A stretch of 64,000 nt of DNA from Streptomyces ureilyticus (GCF_011045025.1 NZ_JAAKZX010000009.1:1-64000); one strand, 5' to 3'. Shown: positions 24,214 through 33,373, numbered from the stretch's first letter. Numbers and translations are program-made. Notes: generated by a model from the sequence alone, not told the origin.

Positions 24214-25863
24214 TCAATGTCCGCGGAACGCCTCCTCGAGCCACCAGGCTCCTTGGTCTCTGACCACCTTGGCGTCGATGAGCAAAGGCGCGGATCGCGG
24301 CCCGGCGGTCCAGTCCTCGACGGCCTTCAGATCCGCCAGCGTGCGGACGGTCACCGCCTCGAAGCCGTACCCTCGCGCCACGGCGGCGATGTCCGTCGGC
24401 GGGAACTCGACTGTCTCGAGCGGATATCCGCCGGGCCCGAAGTGGTGCACCTCCGCTCCGTAGGCGTCGTCGTTGTACACGACGACCACCATCGGCAGCC
24501 CGAGCCGGCGTACTGTGTCGAGTTCCGCGGCGCCCATCATCGCGCCGCCGTCCCCGAGCGCGGCCACCGGAAGCCGGTCCGGCTGCGCCAGTGCCGCGCC
24601 GATCGCGGTCGCCAGCCCCAGGCCGATCGACTGGAACGCCTGCGTGAAGCACAGGCCGTTCTCGTCCGGCACCGACAGATACATGCTCGGGTATCCCATG
24701 AAGTTGCCGGAGTCCACTCCGATCACCCGCTCCGCGGGGAGGATGTCGTCGAGCGCGATGGTCAGTGTTCGTGGGTCGATCCGCTCGCGGCTGCTCGTGT
24801 CCTCGTACGGCACATCCCGCCAGCGCACGCGCGCGGCGATGGCCGCGGCGATGTCGGCGGTCCGGTAGCCCTGACCTCCCTGCCGTTTCCCGCCGCCCGT
24901 CTCCAGCACACGCCGCGCCGTGAGTTCCACATCGCCGGTGACCCCGAGATGCACATCGCGATGGGCACCGAGCGCCGACGCGTCGTCGTCCACCTGCACC
25001 ACGGTCGTGTCGGCACCGATCAGGCGGCCGTGCCGCATCGTCCACATGTTCAGCGCGCAGCCCCAGCCCACGATGGTGTCCGCAGCCCCGATCAGCTCCG
25101 TCGTCAAGGGCGACGAGAAACCTCCGGACACGTCTAGCGACCACGGATTGCCGTGGAAGAGGCCTCGGGCCACGGCCGACGTCGCCAGCAGCGCCCCATA
25201 GCGTTCAGCCACGGCTTCGAGGGCATCTCGGCCACCAGGCGCGCGTGATCCCCGGCCGGCCACGAAGACCGGCCGTCGGGCCCGCTCGAGTACCTGCGAC
25301 AGCGCCGCCACGTCGGCCGCAGCCGGTTCGACCGCCATCCGTTTCGGCGGCGGCGCGCTCCACGTCCAGGCGTCGTCAGGCACGTCCAGTTCCTGCACCC
25401 TCAAGGGGAGGTTGAGCAGCACGGTGCGCCGTTCGTGCAAGGCTCGTCGCACCGCGGTGCAGGCCTCCCCCACCGCGCCCTCCGCCGACGTGACCCGCAC
25501 CGGGACCGCCCCCACCGCACGCGCCAACGCCTCTTGGTCGACGTAGAAGTTGGACCTCGGCTCGGTCACCTCGGCTGCCAGCACGAGGAGTGGCGTACGG
25601 CTCTTGGCCGCCTCGGCGACACCCGTGAGGGCGTTCGTCAGACCGGGCCCCTGATGGACGCTCAGGGCGGCCACCGTGCCGCTCATACGCGCGTACGCGT
25701 CGGCCATCGTCGCCGCGCCGCCTTCGTGGCGTGCGGCCACGAACCGCGAACCCGCCGCCACCATGGCGTTGGTCAGATGGAAGTTGCCCGATCCGACCAC
25801 CCCGAAGACATGGCCGACGCCGGACGCGGACAACGCCCGCCCGACAGCCTCCGCGACCTTCAT
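24214..25863 (-). CDS. Thiamine-diphosphate-dependent enzyme (acetolactate-synthase-like)
   Basis: This 549-aa ThDP enzyme is of the acetolactate synthase/benzoylformate decarboxylase superfamily. The activating Glu is in RHEGGAATMADAYAR (Glu47), and the ThDP/Mg motif runs from GDGGAMMGAAEL to NDDAYG (about 434-470). All three domains are present. It would decarboxylate or ligate a 2-oxo acid or a related C-C bond. It overlaps the cyclase gene by ATGA, so they probably act in one pathway. Sequence alone does not identify the substrate; it lacks the context of valine/isoleucine synthesis (no small regulatory subunit). Confidence 0.85.
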   Translation of the reverse strand: MKVAEAVGRALSASGVGHVFGVVGSGNFHLTNAMVAAGSRFVAARHEGGAATMADAYARMSGTVAALSVHQGPGLTNALTGVAEAAKSRTPLLVLAAEVTEPRSNFYVDQEALARAVGAVPVRVTSAEGAVGEACTAVRRALHERRTVLLNLPLRVQELDVPDDAWTWSAPPPKRMAVEPAAADVAALSQVLERARRPVFVAGRGSRAPGGRDALEAVAERYGALLATSAVARGLFHGNPWSLDVSGGFSSPLTTELIGAADTIVGWGCALNMWTMRHGRLIGADTTVVQVDDDASALGAHRDVHLGVTGDVELTARRVLETGGGKRQGGQGYRTADIAAAIAARVRWRDVPYEDTSSRERIDPRTLTIALDDILPAERVIGVDSGNFMGYPSMYLSVPDENGLCFTQAFQSIGLGLATAIGAALAQPDRLPVAALGDGGAMMGAAELDTVRRLGLPMVVVVYNDDAYGAEVHHFGPGGYPLETVEFPPTDIAAVARGYGFEAVTVRTLADLKAVEDWTAGPRSAPLLIDAKVVRDQGAWWLEEAFRGH

Positions 25864-26645
25864 GTCCTCTCCACCAACCCCAGTACCCGAGCCGGAGCCC
25901 CGGACCCCGTGACGATGGGCAGCGGACCCGCGATGACGACGCAGCCCGTCGCCGGCAGCAGCGCCAGGTTCCGCAACTGGGTCAGCCCGTATTTGTCACT
26001 GCCCATGAGATAGGAGTGACATGGGAAGGCCGGGTCGAACGCGTGCCCCCGTCCGGCGTCGGTGCCCACCGTCTCGACGCCGAGGCCGATCACCGGCGAC
26101 TCTTGAGCCACCCACCGGGCGCATTCCGGCGACAGGCCGGGAGTGTGCGGGCCGTTCTCGTCGGCGTTGACGAACGCCTCCTGCGAGTGCGCGCGGGCGT
26201 GCCAGCCGGTGCGCAGCAAAAGCCAACCGCCGTCCGGCAGCGGACCGTTCTCCGCCTCCCACGCCTTCACATGATCGACCTCGACGAGGAAGTCCGGGTC
26301 CTCCGCCGCTTCGGCGGTGAAGTCCAGCACGGCGGCAGGTGCGACCAGCCGACGCGCCGGCACGGACGCCACGTCGTCGAGGTCCTTCCCGGTCACCCAG
26401 TGGTTGGGGGCGTCCAAGTGGGTGCCGGTGTGCTCGCCGCTGCGGAAGTTGTTCCAGTACCAGGCCGGCCCCCGGTCGTCGTACCTGCTGATCTCCTCCA
26501 GTTCGAACACCGCTGTCTGGCCGAACTCGGCCGGCAGCTGGATCACCGGTGTCGACGACGACAACGGCGACGTGAGGTCGACGACCTCGATCGACCCACC
26601 CCGCAACCCGGACACCAGCGAAGCGAGGACGGACGGCTCGGACAT
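25860..26645 (-). CDS. Cyclase-family metal hydrolase (kynurenine-formamidase-like)
   Basis: This 261-aa protein of the cyclase/KFase fold has the metal-binding motif HTGTHLDAPNH (His72, His76, Asp78, His82). Relatives hydrolyse N-formylkynurenine, isatin or related amides and lactams. The gene is first in a two-gene operon with the ThDP enzyme, suggesting that it opens a ring or hydrolyses an amide before (or after) C-C bond chemistry. An inverted repeat (CCTGA...TCAGG) lies about 41 bp upstream of its start. Confidence 0.85.
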   Translation of the reverse strand: MSEPSVLASLVSGLRGGSIEVVDLTSPLSSSTPVIQLPAEFGQTAVFELEEISRYDDRGPAWYWNNFRSGEHTGTHLDAPNHWVTGKDLDDVASVPARRLVAPAAVLDFTAEAAEDPDFLVEVDHVKAWEAENGPLPDGGWLLLRTGWHARAHSQEAFVNADENGPHTPGLSPECARWVAQESPVIGLGVETVGTDAGRGHAFDPAFPCHSYLMGSDKYGLTQLRNLALLPATGCVVIAGPLPIVTGSGAPARVLGLVERT

Positions 26646-26685
26646 GAGGGCCTCCTAGGGCGATGCGGAACTGACAGCATGGCAG

Positions 26686-26707
26686 CCTGATATGACGGTT
26701 GTTCAGG
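26686..26707. promoter_or_regulatory. Inverted repeat upstream of cyclase operon
   Basis: CCTGA (26686-26690) and TCAGG (26703-26707) form a 5-bp inverted repeat with a 12-bp centre, 41 bp upstream of the cyclase ATG. The arms are the reverse arrangement of the TCAGG-N3-CCTGA operators. A regulatory role is possible but unproven. Confidence 0.35.
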
Positions 26708-26939
26708 TGACTGAGCCGATGTCCGATTGGCCGCCAGAACCGGCACCACCTCGACGCCAGTCGCGCTCAACCCGCGGCATCGCCGGTCAGTGCTGCGCCG
26801 ATACCGCGGCAGTGCTGAAACGTCACACCCGATCTCGCCCGTTCTCACGGTCTCCGTCCGGCAAGGTGCCGGTGCGGGCCACGTCGGCGTACCACCGTGC
26901 GCTGACCTTGGGGTCGGCTTCGTACGGTCACCAACACCC

Positions 26940-26968
26940 TTGCCCCAGCCACCCACCCCACCTAGCCT
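26940..26968 (+). promoter_or_regulatory. Promoter with leaderless start of MFS gene
   Basis: A -35 TTGCCC (26940-26945) and a -10 TAGCCT (26963-26968) are separated by 17 bp. The expected transcription start falls at the GTG start codon (26975), and no ribosome-binding site is visible, so the transcript is probably leaderless. Confidence 0.6.
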
Positions 26969-26974
26969 GATTTT

Positions 26975-28180
26975 GTGCCGCAAATAAACAAAGCCCGAAC
27001 GCGCAACGCCGTGCCGGGCAACGGCCACGACCTCGCCCGGCTCCGCATCGCCCTCACCACCTTCTTCGCCCTCGACGGCTTCATCTTCGCCGGCTGGGTC
27101 GTCCGCATCCCCGCCATCAAGGAGCAGACGAACGCCTCCGCCAGCGCGCTCGGACTCGCGCTCCTCGGAGTCTCCGCGGGCGCTGTGGTCACGATGATCC
27201 TCACCGGACGCCTCTGCCGCCGCTTCGGCAGCCACCCGGTGACGGTCGTCTGCGGCGTCCTGCTGTCGCTGAGCGTCGCGCTGCCGCCGCTGACGCACTC
27301 CGCGGCGGCACTGGGCGCGGTGCTGCTGGTCTTCGGCGCCGCCTACGGCGGGATCAACGTCGCCTTCAACAGCGCCGCCGTCGACCTGGTCGCGGCACTG
27401 CGGCGGCCGGTCATGCCCAGTTTCCACGCGGCCTTCAGCCTGGGCGGCATGGTCGGTGCCGGGCTCGGCGGACTGGTCGCGGGGTCCTTGTCCCCCACGC
27501 GCCATCTGCTCGGCCTCACCGTCATAGGCCTGGCGGTGACCGGCGTCGCCGGACGCACCCTGCTGCGGTACGAGGCCCCGGTACCGCCGGACCGCGGGCA
27601 GGACAAGGAACGCGCACCGCGCCGCCTCGACGCCCGCACCCGCACTCTGGTGACCGTCTTCGGCCTGATCGCCCTCTGCACCGCGTACGGCGAAGGCGCC
27701 CTGGCCGACTGGGGAGCCCTCCACCTGGAACAGGACCTGGACGCTCACCCGGGCGTCGCCGCAGCGGGCTACTCCTGCTTCGCGCTCGCCATGACGATCG
27801 GCCGGCTCAGCGGGACGACGCTCCTGGAACGGCTCGGGCGCACCCGGACGGTGGTGGCCGGCGGCGCCCTGGCCGCCGGCGGCATGCTGCTCGGCTCGCT
27901 CGCCCCTTCCGTGTGGGCGACCTTGCTCGGCTTCGCGGTCACCGGGCTCGGCCTCGCCAACATCTTCCCGGTCGCCATCGAGCGCGCCGGCGCCCTGGCG
28001 GGCCCCAGCGGCGTCGCGACCGCGTCCACCCTCGGCTACGGCGGCATGCTGCTCGGACCGCCCGCGATCGGTTTCATGGCGGACTGGTTCTCGCTGCCCA
28101 TCGCCCTCACGAGCGTGGCGGCGCTGGCGGCGGTCGCCGCCCTCATCGGCGTGACGACACGTCATACGGCGGAGCGCTGA
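26975..28180 (+). CDS. MFS transporter (YbjJ-like)
   Basis: This 401-aa major facilitator has about 12 hydrophobic segments. The motif GRLCRRFGSHPV (about 70-81) is the MFS loop 2-3 signature, and FGAAYGGINVAFNSAAVDL resembles the sugar/drug-type YbjJ group. It begins with GTG and appears leaderless. Substrate is unknown. It is divergent from the ThDP enzyme/cyclase pair, so transport of that pathway's substrate is a reasonable guess. Confidence 0.82.
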   Translation: MPQINKARTRNAVPGNGHDLARLRIALTTFFALDGFIFAGWVVRIPAIKEQTNASASALGLALLGVSAGAVVTMILTGRLCRRFGSHPVTVVCGVLLSLSVALPPLTHSAAALGAVLLVFGAAYGGINVAFNSAAVDLVAALRRPVMPSFHAAFSLGGMVGAGLGGLVAGSLSPTRHLLGLTVIGLAVTGVAGRTLLRYEAPVPPDRGQDKERAPRRLDARTRTLVTVFGLIALCTAYGEGALADWGALHLEQDLDAHPGVAAAGYSCFALAMTIGRLSGTTLLERLGRTRTVVAGGALAAGGMLLGSLAPSVWATLLGFAVTGLGLANIFPVAIERAGALAGPSGVATASTLGYGGMLLGPPAIGFMADWFSLPIALTSVAALAAVAALIGVTTRHTAER

Positions 28181-28601
28181 CGTCCGCACGCCCGACGACC
28201 CTTTCCAGTCGGTCGCCTCGGCCGTCGCCCGAAATGGCTGAAGTTCGATTGCCGTCACGTGAATTCGGCACCGCTGGTCGGCATTCTTCTGCCGGAATTC
28301 CCCGCAATTATCGCGTGTACAGAGGCATGCCGAAAACGTCTGCTCCGCCCCTGGCTGGGGGGTGTTCGGCGGGATTCGAAGACGAAGTGCCGCCGGTCGG
28401 TGCGTAGCACAGGTACTGCCGCCGGGGCTCAGTATGCGTCGACCTGTTTTCAGCATGTGTGGGCGATGTGGAGGCCCGGCTTCCGGCCAGAACGCGTGGT
28501 TAGCATGGTCCGCAGTTCAACCGCCGTTGCACAGGGGCGAGTTGACCCTCCCACGCGTGCGCGGCACGCACACCACCCCCGAGAACATCGAGGATCGCGG
28601 C
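28181..28601. other. 421-bp upstream region of the conservon
   Basis: No gene is recognised. TTAGCATGG at about 28500 could hold a -10 (TAGCAT) for cvnA, about 100 bp upstream of its ATG. The remainder shows short GC-rich inverted segments only. Confidence 0.45.
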
Positions 28602-30530
28602 ATGGCACATCCCGACGCGTCCAGTCCACGCCAGAGGTCTGCATGGCGGCTTCTGCCGGTCGCCTCGCTGGTGGTGACCGCGGCCGTCGGCACTCCTCTC
28701 GTACTCGCCGCACCGGACGCCGCACGCGACTGGGTCGCGGGCACGGTGGTGGGGGCGGGCGGCTGCCTCGTCCTGCTCGCCGCGGCGGCCACGCGGCTGC
28801 ATCGCAAGCTCACCGCGCAGGTGGACAGGTCGGTGGCGGAGTCGGCGCGGCGTCGCTCCGAGGCGGAGTACCTGGCCGGCGCGGTGCTCCCGGAGCTGAC
28901 GGCGGCCATCGAGGACCCCGCGAGCGGTCCCGTGTCCGCCGTGATGGGGCCGGGCACTGCCTGGCAGCCGACGGAGCCTCAACTCAGGGCTGTGCAGCAC
29001 GCGGTGACGGAGGCGCTGGTCGCGGCGCAGCGGCGCGCGGCCACGGCGGACGGCGAGCGCGAGCAGGCGGTGCGGGCCTGGGAGGCCATCACCGGCGATC
29101 TACAGAAAGCCACCTCCCAGATCTTGCCCACGGCGGTACGGAGACTGGGCGAGGGAGCCTCACTGGACACGGTCCGCGCGGAGCTGCGGCTGTCCCAGTT
29201 CTCCAGCGCCGTCGTGCGCGACCTGGTGGACGCCGGCGTACGCGAACTCGCGGTGAGCGAGCGGCGTTCCGCGGCGGCCCGGGCCGCCAGTGCGAAGGCG
29301 CTGAGCCGGGTGCAGGCCCAGGCCGTGGGCATCCTGGCGGATCTGCGGGAGATGCAGGACCGGCACGGCGAGGCGGTCCTCGGCGACCTGCTCGAGCTGG
29401 ACCACAGCACCTCCCAACTCGGTCTCCTCACCGACCGGTTGGCGCTGCTCATGGGCGGGCGGGCCAGCCGGTCCTGGAACAAGCCGATCCCGATGGAGAG
29501 CATCCTGCGCGGCGCCGTGGGACGGATCGCCGCGTACCGCAGGGTCAGCCTCAACTGCGCCAGCAATGCGGCGGTGGCCGGGTTCGCGGCCGAGGGCGTG
29601 ATGCACCTCCTGGCCGAACTGATGGACAACGCGACCAGCTTCTCCGCGCCGATCGACCAGGTCCACGTCTATGTGGAGGAACGCTCCGCCGGCATCGTCG
29701 TCACCATCGAGGACAGCGGCCTGAAGATGGCCGACGCCGCGCTGCGTCGCGCCGAGGAGGCGGTGTCGGGCGCGATGAGCGACCTCGCCTCCCTTCAGGG
29801 GACCCGGCTGGGACTCGCGGTCGTCGGACGGCTCGCCGTCAAGTACGGCATCTCCGTCAGCTACCGCCCCTCCTCCCGAGGCGGCACCGGAGTCGTCGTA
29901 CACCTGCCGGCGCAGTTGCTCGCCCAGCAGCGCACGGCACTCGCGGAACCCCCGCTGCACGACCCTTCGGCGCGACCGCGCGAGCGCGTGCCGGCAGGTG
30001 CCGGGCGCACCGAGGCTCGGACGGCCGACAGGCGGCGGGCGACATCGGTCGGCGGTTCGCGGACACCGGACACGCTGGACGGGTCGCGAATGCCCGGGAC
30101 TTCTCCCGCGCCGGCCGATTCACGGACGACGAACACGCCGACCGGTTCACGGACGACGGAGCCGCCGGACGGTTCGAGGATGCCCAACACCCCTGTTCCG
30201 CCGACCCGTTCGCGGATGCCGGAGACGCCGGCCCCCGCACCCGCCGCCCCCTCGTCGGCCGCTTCCGCCCCGACCGGCGACAACGGTTCGGTGACCGCCA
30301 ACGGCCTTCCGGTACGTCCCCCGGGTCGCACGATGGCGGCAGCCGAGCATGTCCGTACGCCTGCGGAACGTCCAGCGGGCGACAAGCCCGTCGCCCGTGA
30401 CGCCGGCAAGAGCTTCGGCGCCTTCCACCGCGCGCGCCTCGCCGCGGCGGCCGGTGAGGCCGCGGCAGCCGAGGAGGCGGCCCGAGCCGCCGAACCGGCC
30501 GAAACGGCCGACCCGCACGACGCCGACTGA
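28602..30530 (+). CDS. cvnA: Conservon sensor-kinase-like protein CvnA
   Basis: This 642-aa membrane protein is the first member of a conservon. Two hydrophobic segments (about 15-60) precede a coiled-coil-rich region. A histidine-kinase-like domain follows: LDHSTSQLGLLTDRLALL, N-box LLAELMDNATSFSAP (about 333-350), IEDSGLKM and GTRLGLAVVGRLA. The C-terminal 200 residues are disordered and contain about six imperfect repeats of (G/D)SR(T/M)(P/T). In known conservons the A protein binds the B, C and D proteins at the membrane. The ATG at 28602 has GAGG 8 bp upstream. Confidence 0.85.
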   Translation: MAHPDASSPRQRSAWRLLPVASLVVTAAVGTPLVLAAPDAARDWVAGTVVGAGGCLVLLAAAATRLHRKLTAQVDRSVAESARRRSEAEYLAGAVLPELTAAIEDPASGPVSAVMGPGTAWQPTEPQLRAVQHAVTEALVAAQRRAATADGEREQAVRAWEAITGDLQKATSQILPTAVRRLGEGASLDTVRAELRLSQFSSAVVRDLVDAGVRELAVSERRSAAARAASAKALSRVQAQAVGILADLREMQDRHGEAVLGDLLELDHSTSQLGLLTDRLALLMGGRASRSWNKPIPMESILRGAVGRIAAYRRVSLNCASNAAVAGFAAEGVMHLLAELMDNATSFSAPIDQVHVYVEERSAGIVVTIEDSGLKMADAALRRAEEAVSGAMSDLASLQGTRLGLAVVGRLAVKYGISVSYRPSSRGGTGVVVHLPAQLLAQQRTALAEPPLHDPSARPRERVPAGAGRTEARTADRRRATSVGGSRTPDTLDGSRMPGTSPAPADSRTTNTPTGSRTTEPPDGSRMPNTPVPPTRSRMPETPAPAPAAPSSAASAPTGDNGSVTANGLPVRPPGRTMAAAEHVRTPAERPAGDKPVARDAGKSFGAFHRARLAAAAGEAAAAEEAARAAEPAETADPHDAD

Positions 30531-30648
30531 GCCCGGCCCTTCTTCTCGCGGGACGCCTTGACCGGGCGCCCCGACCCGCCACAGACCGGAGATTGGAGGA
30601 AAGGGCCGGTGGCCGGGCCTCAACGGATCACCAGCTCTTCACCCACCC

Positions 30649-31068
30649 ATGCAGACCACTGACACCACACTGACCTGGCTCCTGGAAGGTCTTCTCGAGC
30701 GCGCCCCCGGCACCCGGCACGCCCTCGTGCTCTCCCGCGACGGGCTGAAGCTGTGCTGGACCCAGCAGTTGGACGTCGACCAGGCGGACCAGCTCTCGGC
30801 CATCGCCTCCGGGATGCAGGCCCTGGCGCAGGGCGCCTCGGTCGAGTTCGGCGACGGCAGTGGCGGCGTACGCCACTCGATGACGGAGTTCTACGGCGGG
30901 CTGCTGTTCATCGTCGAGGCCGGGCAGGGCGCGCACCTCGCGGTCGTCGCGGACGACGGCGCCGACCCGGGTGTGGTGGGGCACCACATGACCGACCTGG
31001 TGGAGCGGATCGGCGAGCACCTGCGTGCCGAGGCCCGCGACCCGATGGACCTGACAGAGGAGAGCTGA
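30649..31068 (+). CDS. cvnB: Roadblock/LC7 protein CvnB
   Basis: This 139-aa roadblock/LC7-fold protein (TWLLEGLLERAPGTRHALVLSRDGL; FIVEAGQGAHLAVVADDGADPG) is the second conservon gene. Roadblock proteins act as adaptors or GTPase-activating partners for the small GTPase CvnD. It is followed 5 bp later by the DUF742 gene. A clear ribosome-binding site is not seen directly before the ATG. Confidence 0.88.
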   Translation: MQTTDTTLTWLLEGLLERAPGTRHALVLSRDGLKLCWTQQLDVDQADQLSAIASGMQALAQGASVEFGDGSGGVRHSMTEFYGGLLFIVEAGQGAHLAVVADDGADPGVVGHHMTDLVERIGEHLRAEARDPMDLTEES

Positions 31069-31073
31069 TCCCG

Positions 31074-31430
31074 ATGAGCCGACGTCCGGTCGACACCGGG
31101 GACCCGGACCGGCTGTACACCATCACCGGGGGCCGTAGCGAAGCTCCCGACGATCTCGACCTCGTCTCGCTGATCGTCAGCGAGTGCGAGCCCGCTCGGG
31201 GCATGCAGTCCGAGCACGTCCGGATCCTGGAGCTGTGCCGTCGCCCGGCCGCCGTGGTCGAGATCGCCGCCGAGTTGAAGCTGCCGGTGACGGTCGTCCG
31301 GATCCTGGTGGGCGATCTGCTGGCGATGGCGAAGGTCACCGCTCGCCATCCCCGGCCCGCATCGGCGGCGGCCGCCCTGCCCGAATCCGCTCTCCTGCTG
31401 GAGGTTCTCGATGGACTCCGTAAGCTTTGA
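31074..31430 (+). CDS. cvnC: DUF742 protein CvnC
   Basis: This 118-aa DUF742 protein is third in the conservon order. It has DRLYTITGGRS near the N-terminus and a winged-helix-like C-terminal part (ILELCRRPAAVVEIAAELKLPVTVVRILVGDLLAM). AGAGGAGAG lies about 9 bp before the ATG. It overlaps cvnD by 20 bp. It is thought to be a scaffold between kinase-like CvnA and the GTPase. Confidence 0.88.
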   Translation: MSRRPVDTGDPDRLYTITGGRSEAPDDLDLVSLIVSECEPARGMQSEHVRILELCRRPAAVVEIAAELKLPVTVVRILVGDLLAMAKVTARHPRPASAAAALPESALLLEVLDGLRKL

Positions 31431-32043
31431 GCCCTCCACAAGCTCTGAGCCCCCTGCCCGTACGCCGCTCAGCGCCACGGCCGAGACCGGGCTCAAGATC
31501 GTCGTGGTGGGCGGCTTCGGCGTCGGCAAGACCACGCTGGTCCGCTCGGTGAGCGAGATCCGCCCCCTGAACACCGAAGAGGTCATGACCGAGGCCGGTG
31601 TCGGCATCGACCGGACGGCGGGTCTGGCCGACAAGTCCACGACGACCGTCGCCTTCGACTTCGGCCGGATCAGCCTGAGCGAGCGCACGGTTCTGTATCT
31701 GTTCGGTGCCCCGGGCCAGGAGCGTTTCTGGTTCCTGTGGGACCGGCTCTTCGTGGGGACCCTGGGTGCCGTCGTGCTGGTGGACACCCGTCGGATGAGC
31801 GACTGCTGGTACGCGATCGACCGCCTGGAGCACCACAGGACGCCCTTTGTCGTCGCGGTCAACCGGTTCGAGCACGACTCCAACGCCTTCTCCCTGAGCG
31901 AGATCCGCCAGGCACTCGCGCTGCCCGAGCACGTACCGCTGATCGACTGCGACGCGCGGGTCCGCTCGTCCGGCAAGAACGTCCTGATCACTCTTGTCGA
32001 CCACCTCTACGAACTGGCCATGGCCCGGGAGATGACCCCATGA
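31411..32043 (+). CDS. cvnD: Conservon Ras-like GTPase CvnD
   Basis: This 210-aa small GTPase has P-loop GGFGVGKTT (about 34-42), switch II FGAPGQERFWF and guanine-specificity loop VNRFEHD, where canonical NKxD is altered as in other Cvn GTPases. It presumably acts as the switch of the membrane complex formed by CvnA-C. It overlaps the P450 gene by ATGA, tying P450 synthesis to the conservon. Confidence 0.9.
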   Translation: MDSVSFEPSTSSEPPARTPLSATAETGLKIVVVGGFGVGKTTLVRSVSEIRPLNTEEVMTEAGVGIDRTAGLADKSTTTVAFDFGRISLSERTVLYLFGAPGQERFWFLWDRLFVGTLGAVVLVDTRRMSDCWYAIDRLEHHRTPFVVAVNRFEHDSNAFSLSEIRQALALPEHVPLIDCDARVRSSGKNVLITLVDHLYELAMAREMTP

Positions 32044-33323
32044 ACGACGACGCGACCGGCTTCGACCCGCGCCCCGCCGACCCGAAGCGGACCACCTCGG
32101 GCTGCCCGGCGCACGCGGACGCGGTTCCGCTGAGCGGCCTGGAGTACCAGCAGACTCCCGCCGCGCTGTACCAGGAGCTGCGCCGCACCCACGGCTCCGT
32201 GGCGCCCGTACTGCTGGACGGGGACGTACCCGCCTGGCTGGTCCTCGGCTACCCGGAGGTCTCGTTCGTCACCGCCCACGACGAGCTCTTCGCCCGCGAC
32301 TCGCGACGCTGGAACCAGTGGGAGAACATTCCCGCGGACTGGCCGCTGCTGCCCTTCGTCGGCTACCAGCCCTCGGTGCTGTTCACGGAGGGCGCCGAGC
32401 ATCAGCGGCGGGCCGGTGTCATCACCGAGGCCCTGGAGGGCGTCGACCAGTTCGAGCTCGGCGTCAACTGCGCGCGGATCGCCGACCAGCTCATCGACGC
32501 CTTCACGGGCAGCGGCGAGACCGAGCTGATGAGCACGTACGCGCACCCCCTGGCGATGCGGGCCGCGGTGGAGATGTGCGGCATGGCGGCCCACAGCACG
32601 GACACCGACGATCTCGTACGGGACCTGCGGATCTCCCTGGACACGGGTGAGGGCGAGGATCCGGTCGCCGCGTACGTGCGCGTACAGGAGCGCATCCAGC
32701 AATTGGTGAAGGACAAGCGCGCGGAGCCCGGCGCGGACGTGGTCTCCCGCATGCTGGCCCACCCCGAGGGGCTGAGCGACGAGGCGATCGTCCAGGACCT
32801 GATCTCGGTCGTCGCGGCGGCCCAGCAGCCCACCGCCAACTGGATCTGCAACACGCTGCGGCTGCTGCTCACCGACGACCGCTTCGCGCTGAACGTCTCC
32901 GGCGGCCGGGTCAGCGTCGGCGAGGCCCTCACCGAGGTGCTGTGGCTGGACACCCCGACCCAGAACTTCATCGGCCGCTGGGCGGTGCGCGACACCCTGC
33001 TCGGCGGGCGCCGGATCAAGGCGGGCGACTGCCTGGTCCTCGGGCTCGCGGCGGCGAACACCGACCCGCAGATCTGGCCCGAGGGCCATGTCGGCGCCGA
33101 GGGGAACGGCGCCCATCTGTCCTTCTCCAACGGCGAACACCGCTGCCCGTACCCGGCTCCGCTGCTCGCCGACGTCATCGCGCGCACGGCCGTCGAGACG
33201 CTGCTGGAGCGTCTGCCCGACGTCGTCCTCTCGGTCGAGCCAGAGGACCTCGTATGGCGGCCGTCCATCTGGATGCGGGGGCTGACCTCACTGCCGGTGG
33301 AGTTCACGCCCATTCTGCGGTGA
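32040..33323 (+). CDS. cvnE: Cytochrome P450, CYP157-like, lacking ExxR
   Basis: This 427-aa conservon-linked P450 has a heme-ligand segment FSNGEHRCPYPAP with Cys at about 368. The K-helix motif ExxR reads EVLW (about 299-302), so the Arg is replaced by Trp. This loss is documented for the CYP157 family of Streptomyces, which is often conservon-linked. The I-helix has VAAAQQPTANW rather than AGxxT. It may bind heme but need not be a standard monooxygenase. Confidence 0.85.
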   Translation: MNDDATGFDPRPADPKRTTSGCPAHADAVPLSGLEYQQTPAALYQELRRTHGSVAPVLLDGDVPAWLVLGYPEVSFVTAHDELFARDSRRWNQWENIPADWPLLPFVGYQPSVLFTEGAEHQRRAGVITEALEGVDQFELGVNCARIADQLIDAFTGSGETELMSTYAHPLAMRAAVEMCGMAAHSTDTDDLVRDLRISLDTGEGEDPVAAYVRVQERIQQLVKDKRAEPGADVVSRMLAHPEGLSDEAIVQDLISVVAAAQQPTANWICNTLRLLLTDDRFALNVSGGRVSVGEALTEVLWLDTPTQNFIGRWAVRDTLLGGRRIKAGDCLVLGLAAANTDPQIWPEGHVGAEGNGAHLSFSNGEHRCPYPAPLLADVIARTAVETLLERLPDVVLSVEPEDLVWRPSIWMRGLTSLPVEFTPILR

Positions 33324-33335
33324 CGCCCGCCCGTG

Positions 33336-33373
33336 CCCGTACGAGCATGTCGTACTGACACGTCGTACGGGCT
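33336..33373. terminator. Bidirectional terminator between convergent P450 genes
   Basis: GCCCGTACG (33336-33344) and CGTACGGGC (33365-33373) form a perfect 9-bp stem with a 20-nt internal region, 13 bp after the CYP157-like stop and 19 bp before the other P450's stop. Confidence 0.65.

Larger units (their letters stand above)
26646..26974. other. 329-bp divergent intergenic region
   Basis: It contains the inverted repeat at 26686-26707 near the cyclase start and a sigma-70-like promoter (26940-26968) directly before the GTG of the MFS gene. No gene is recognised. Confidence 0.55.
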
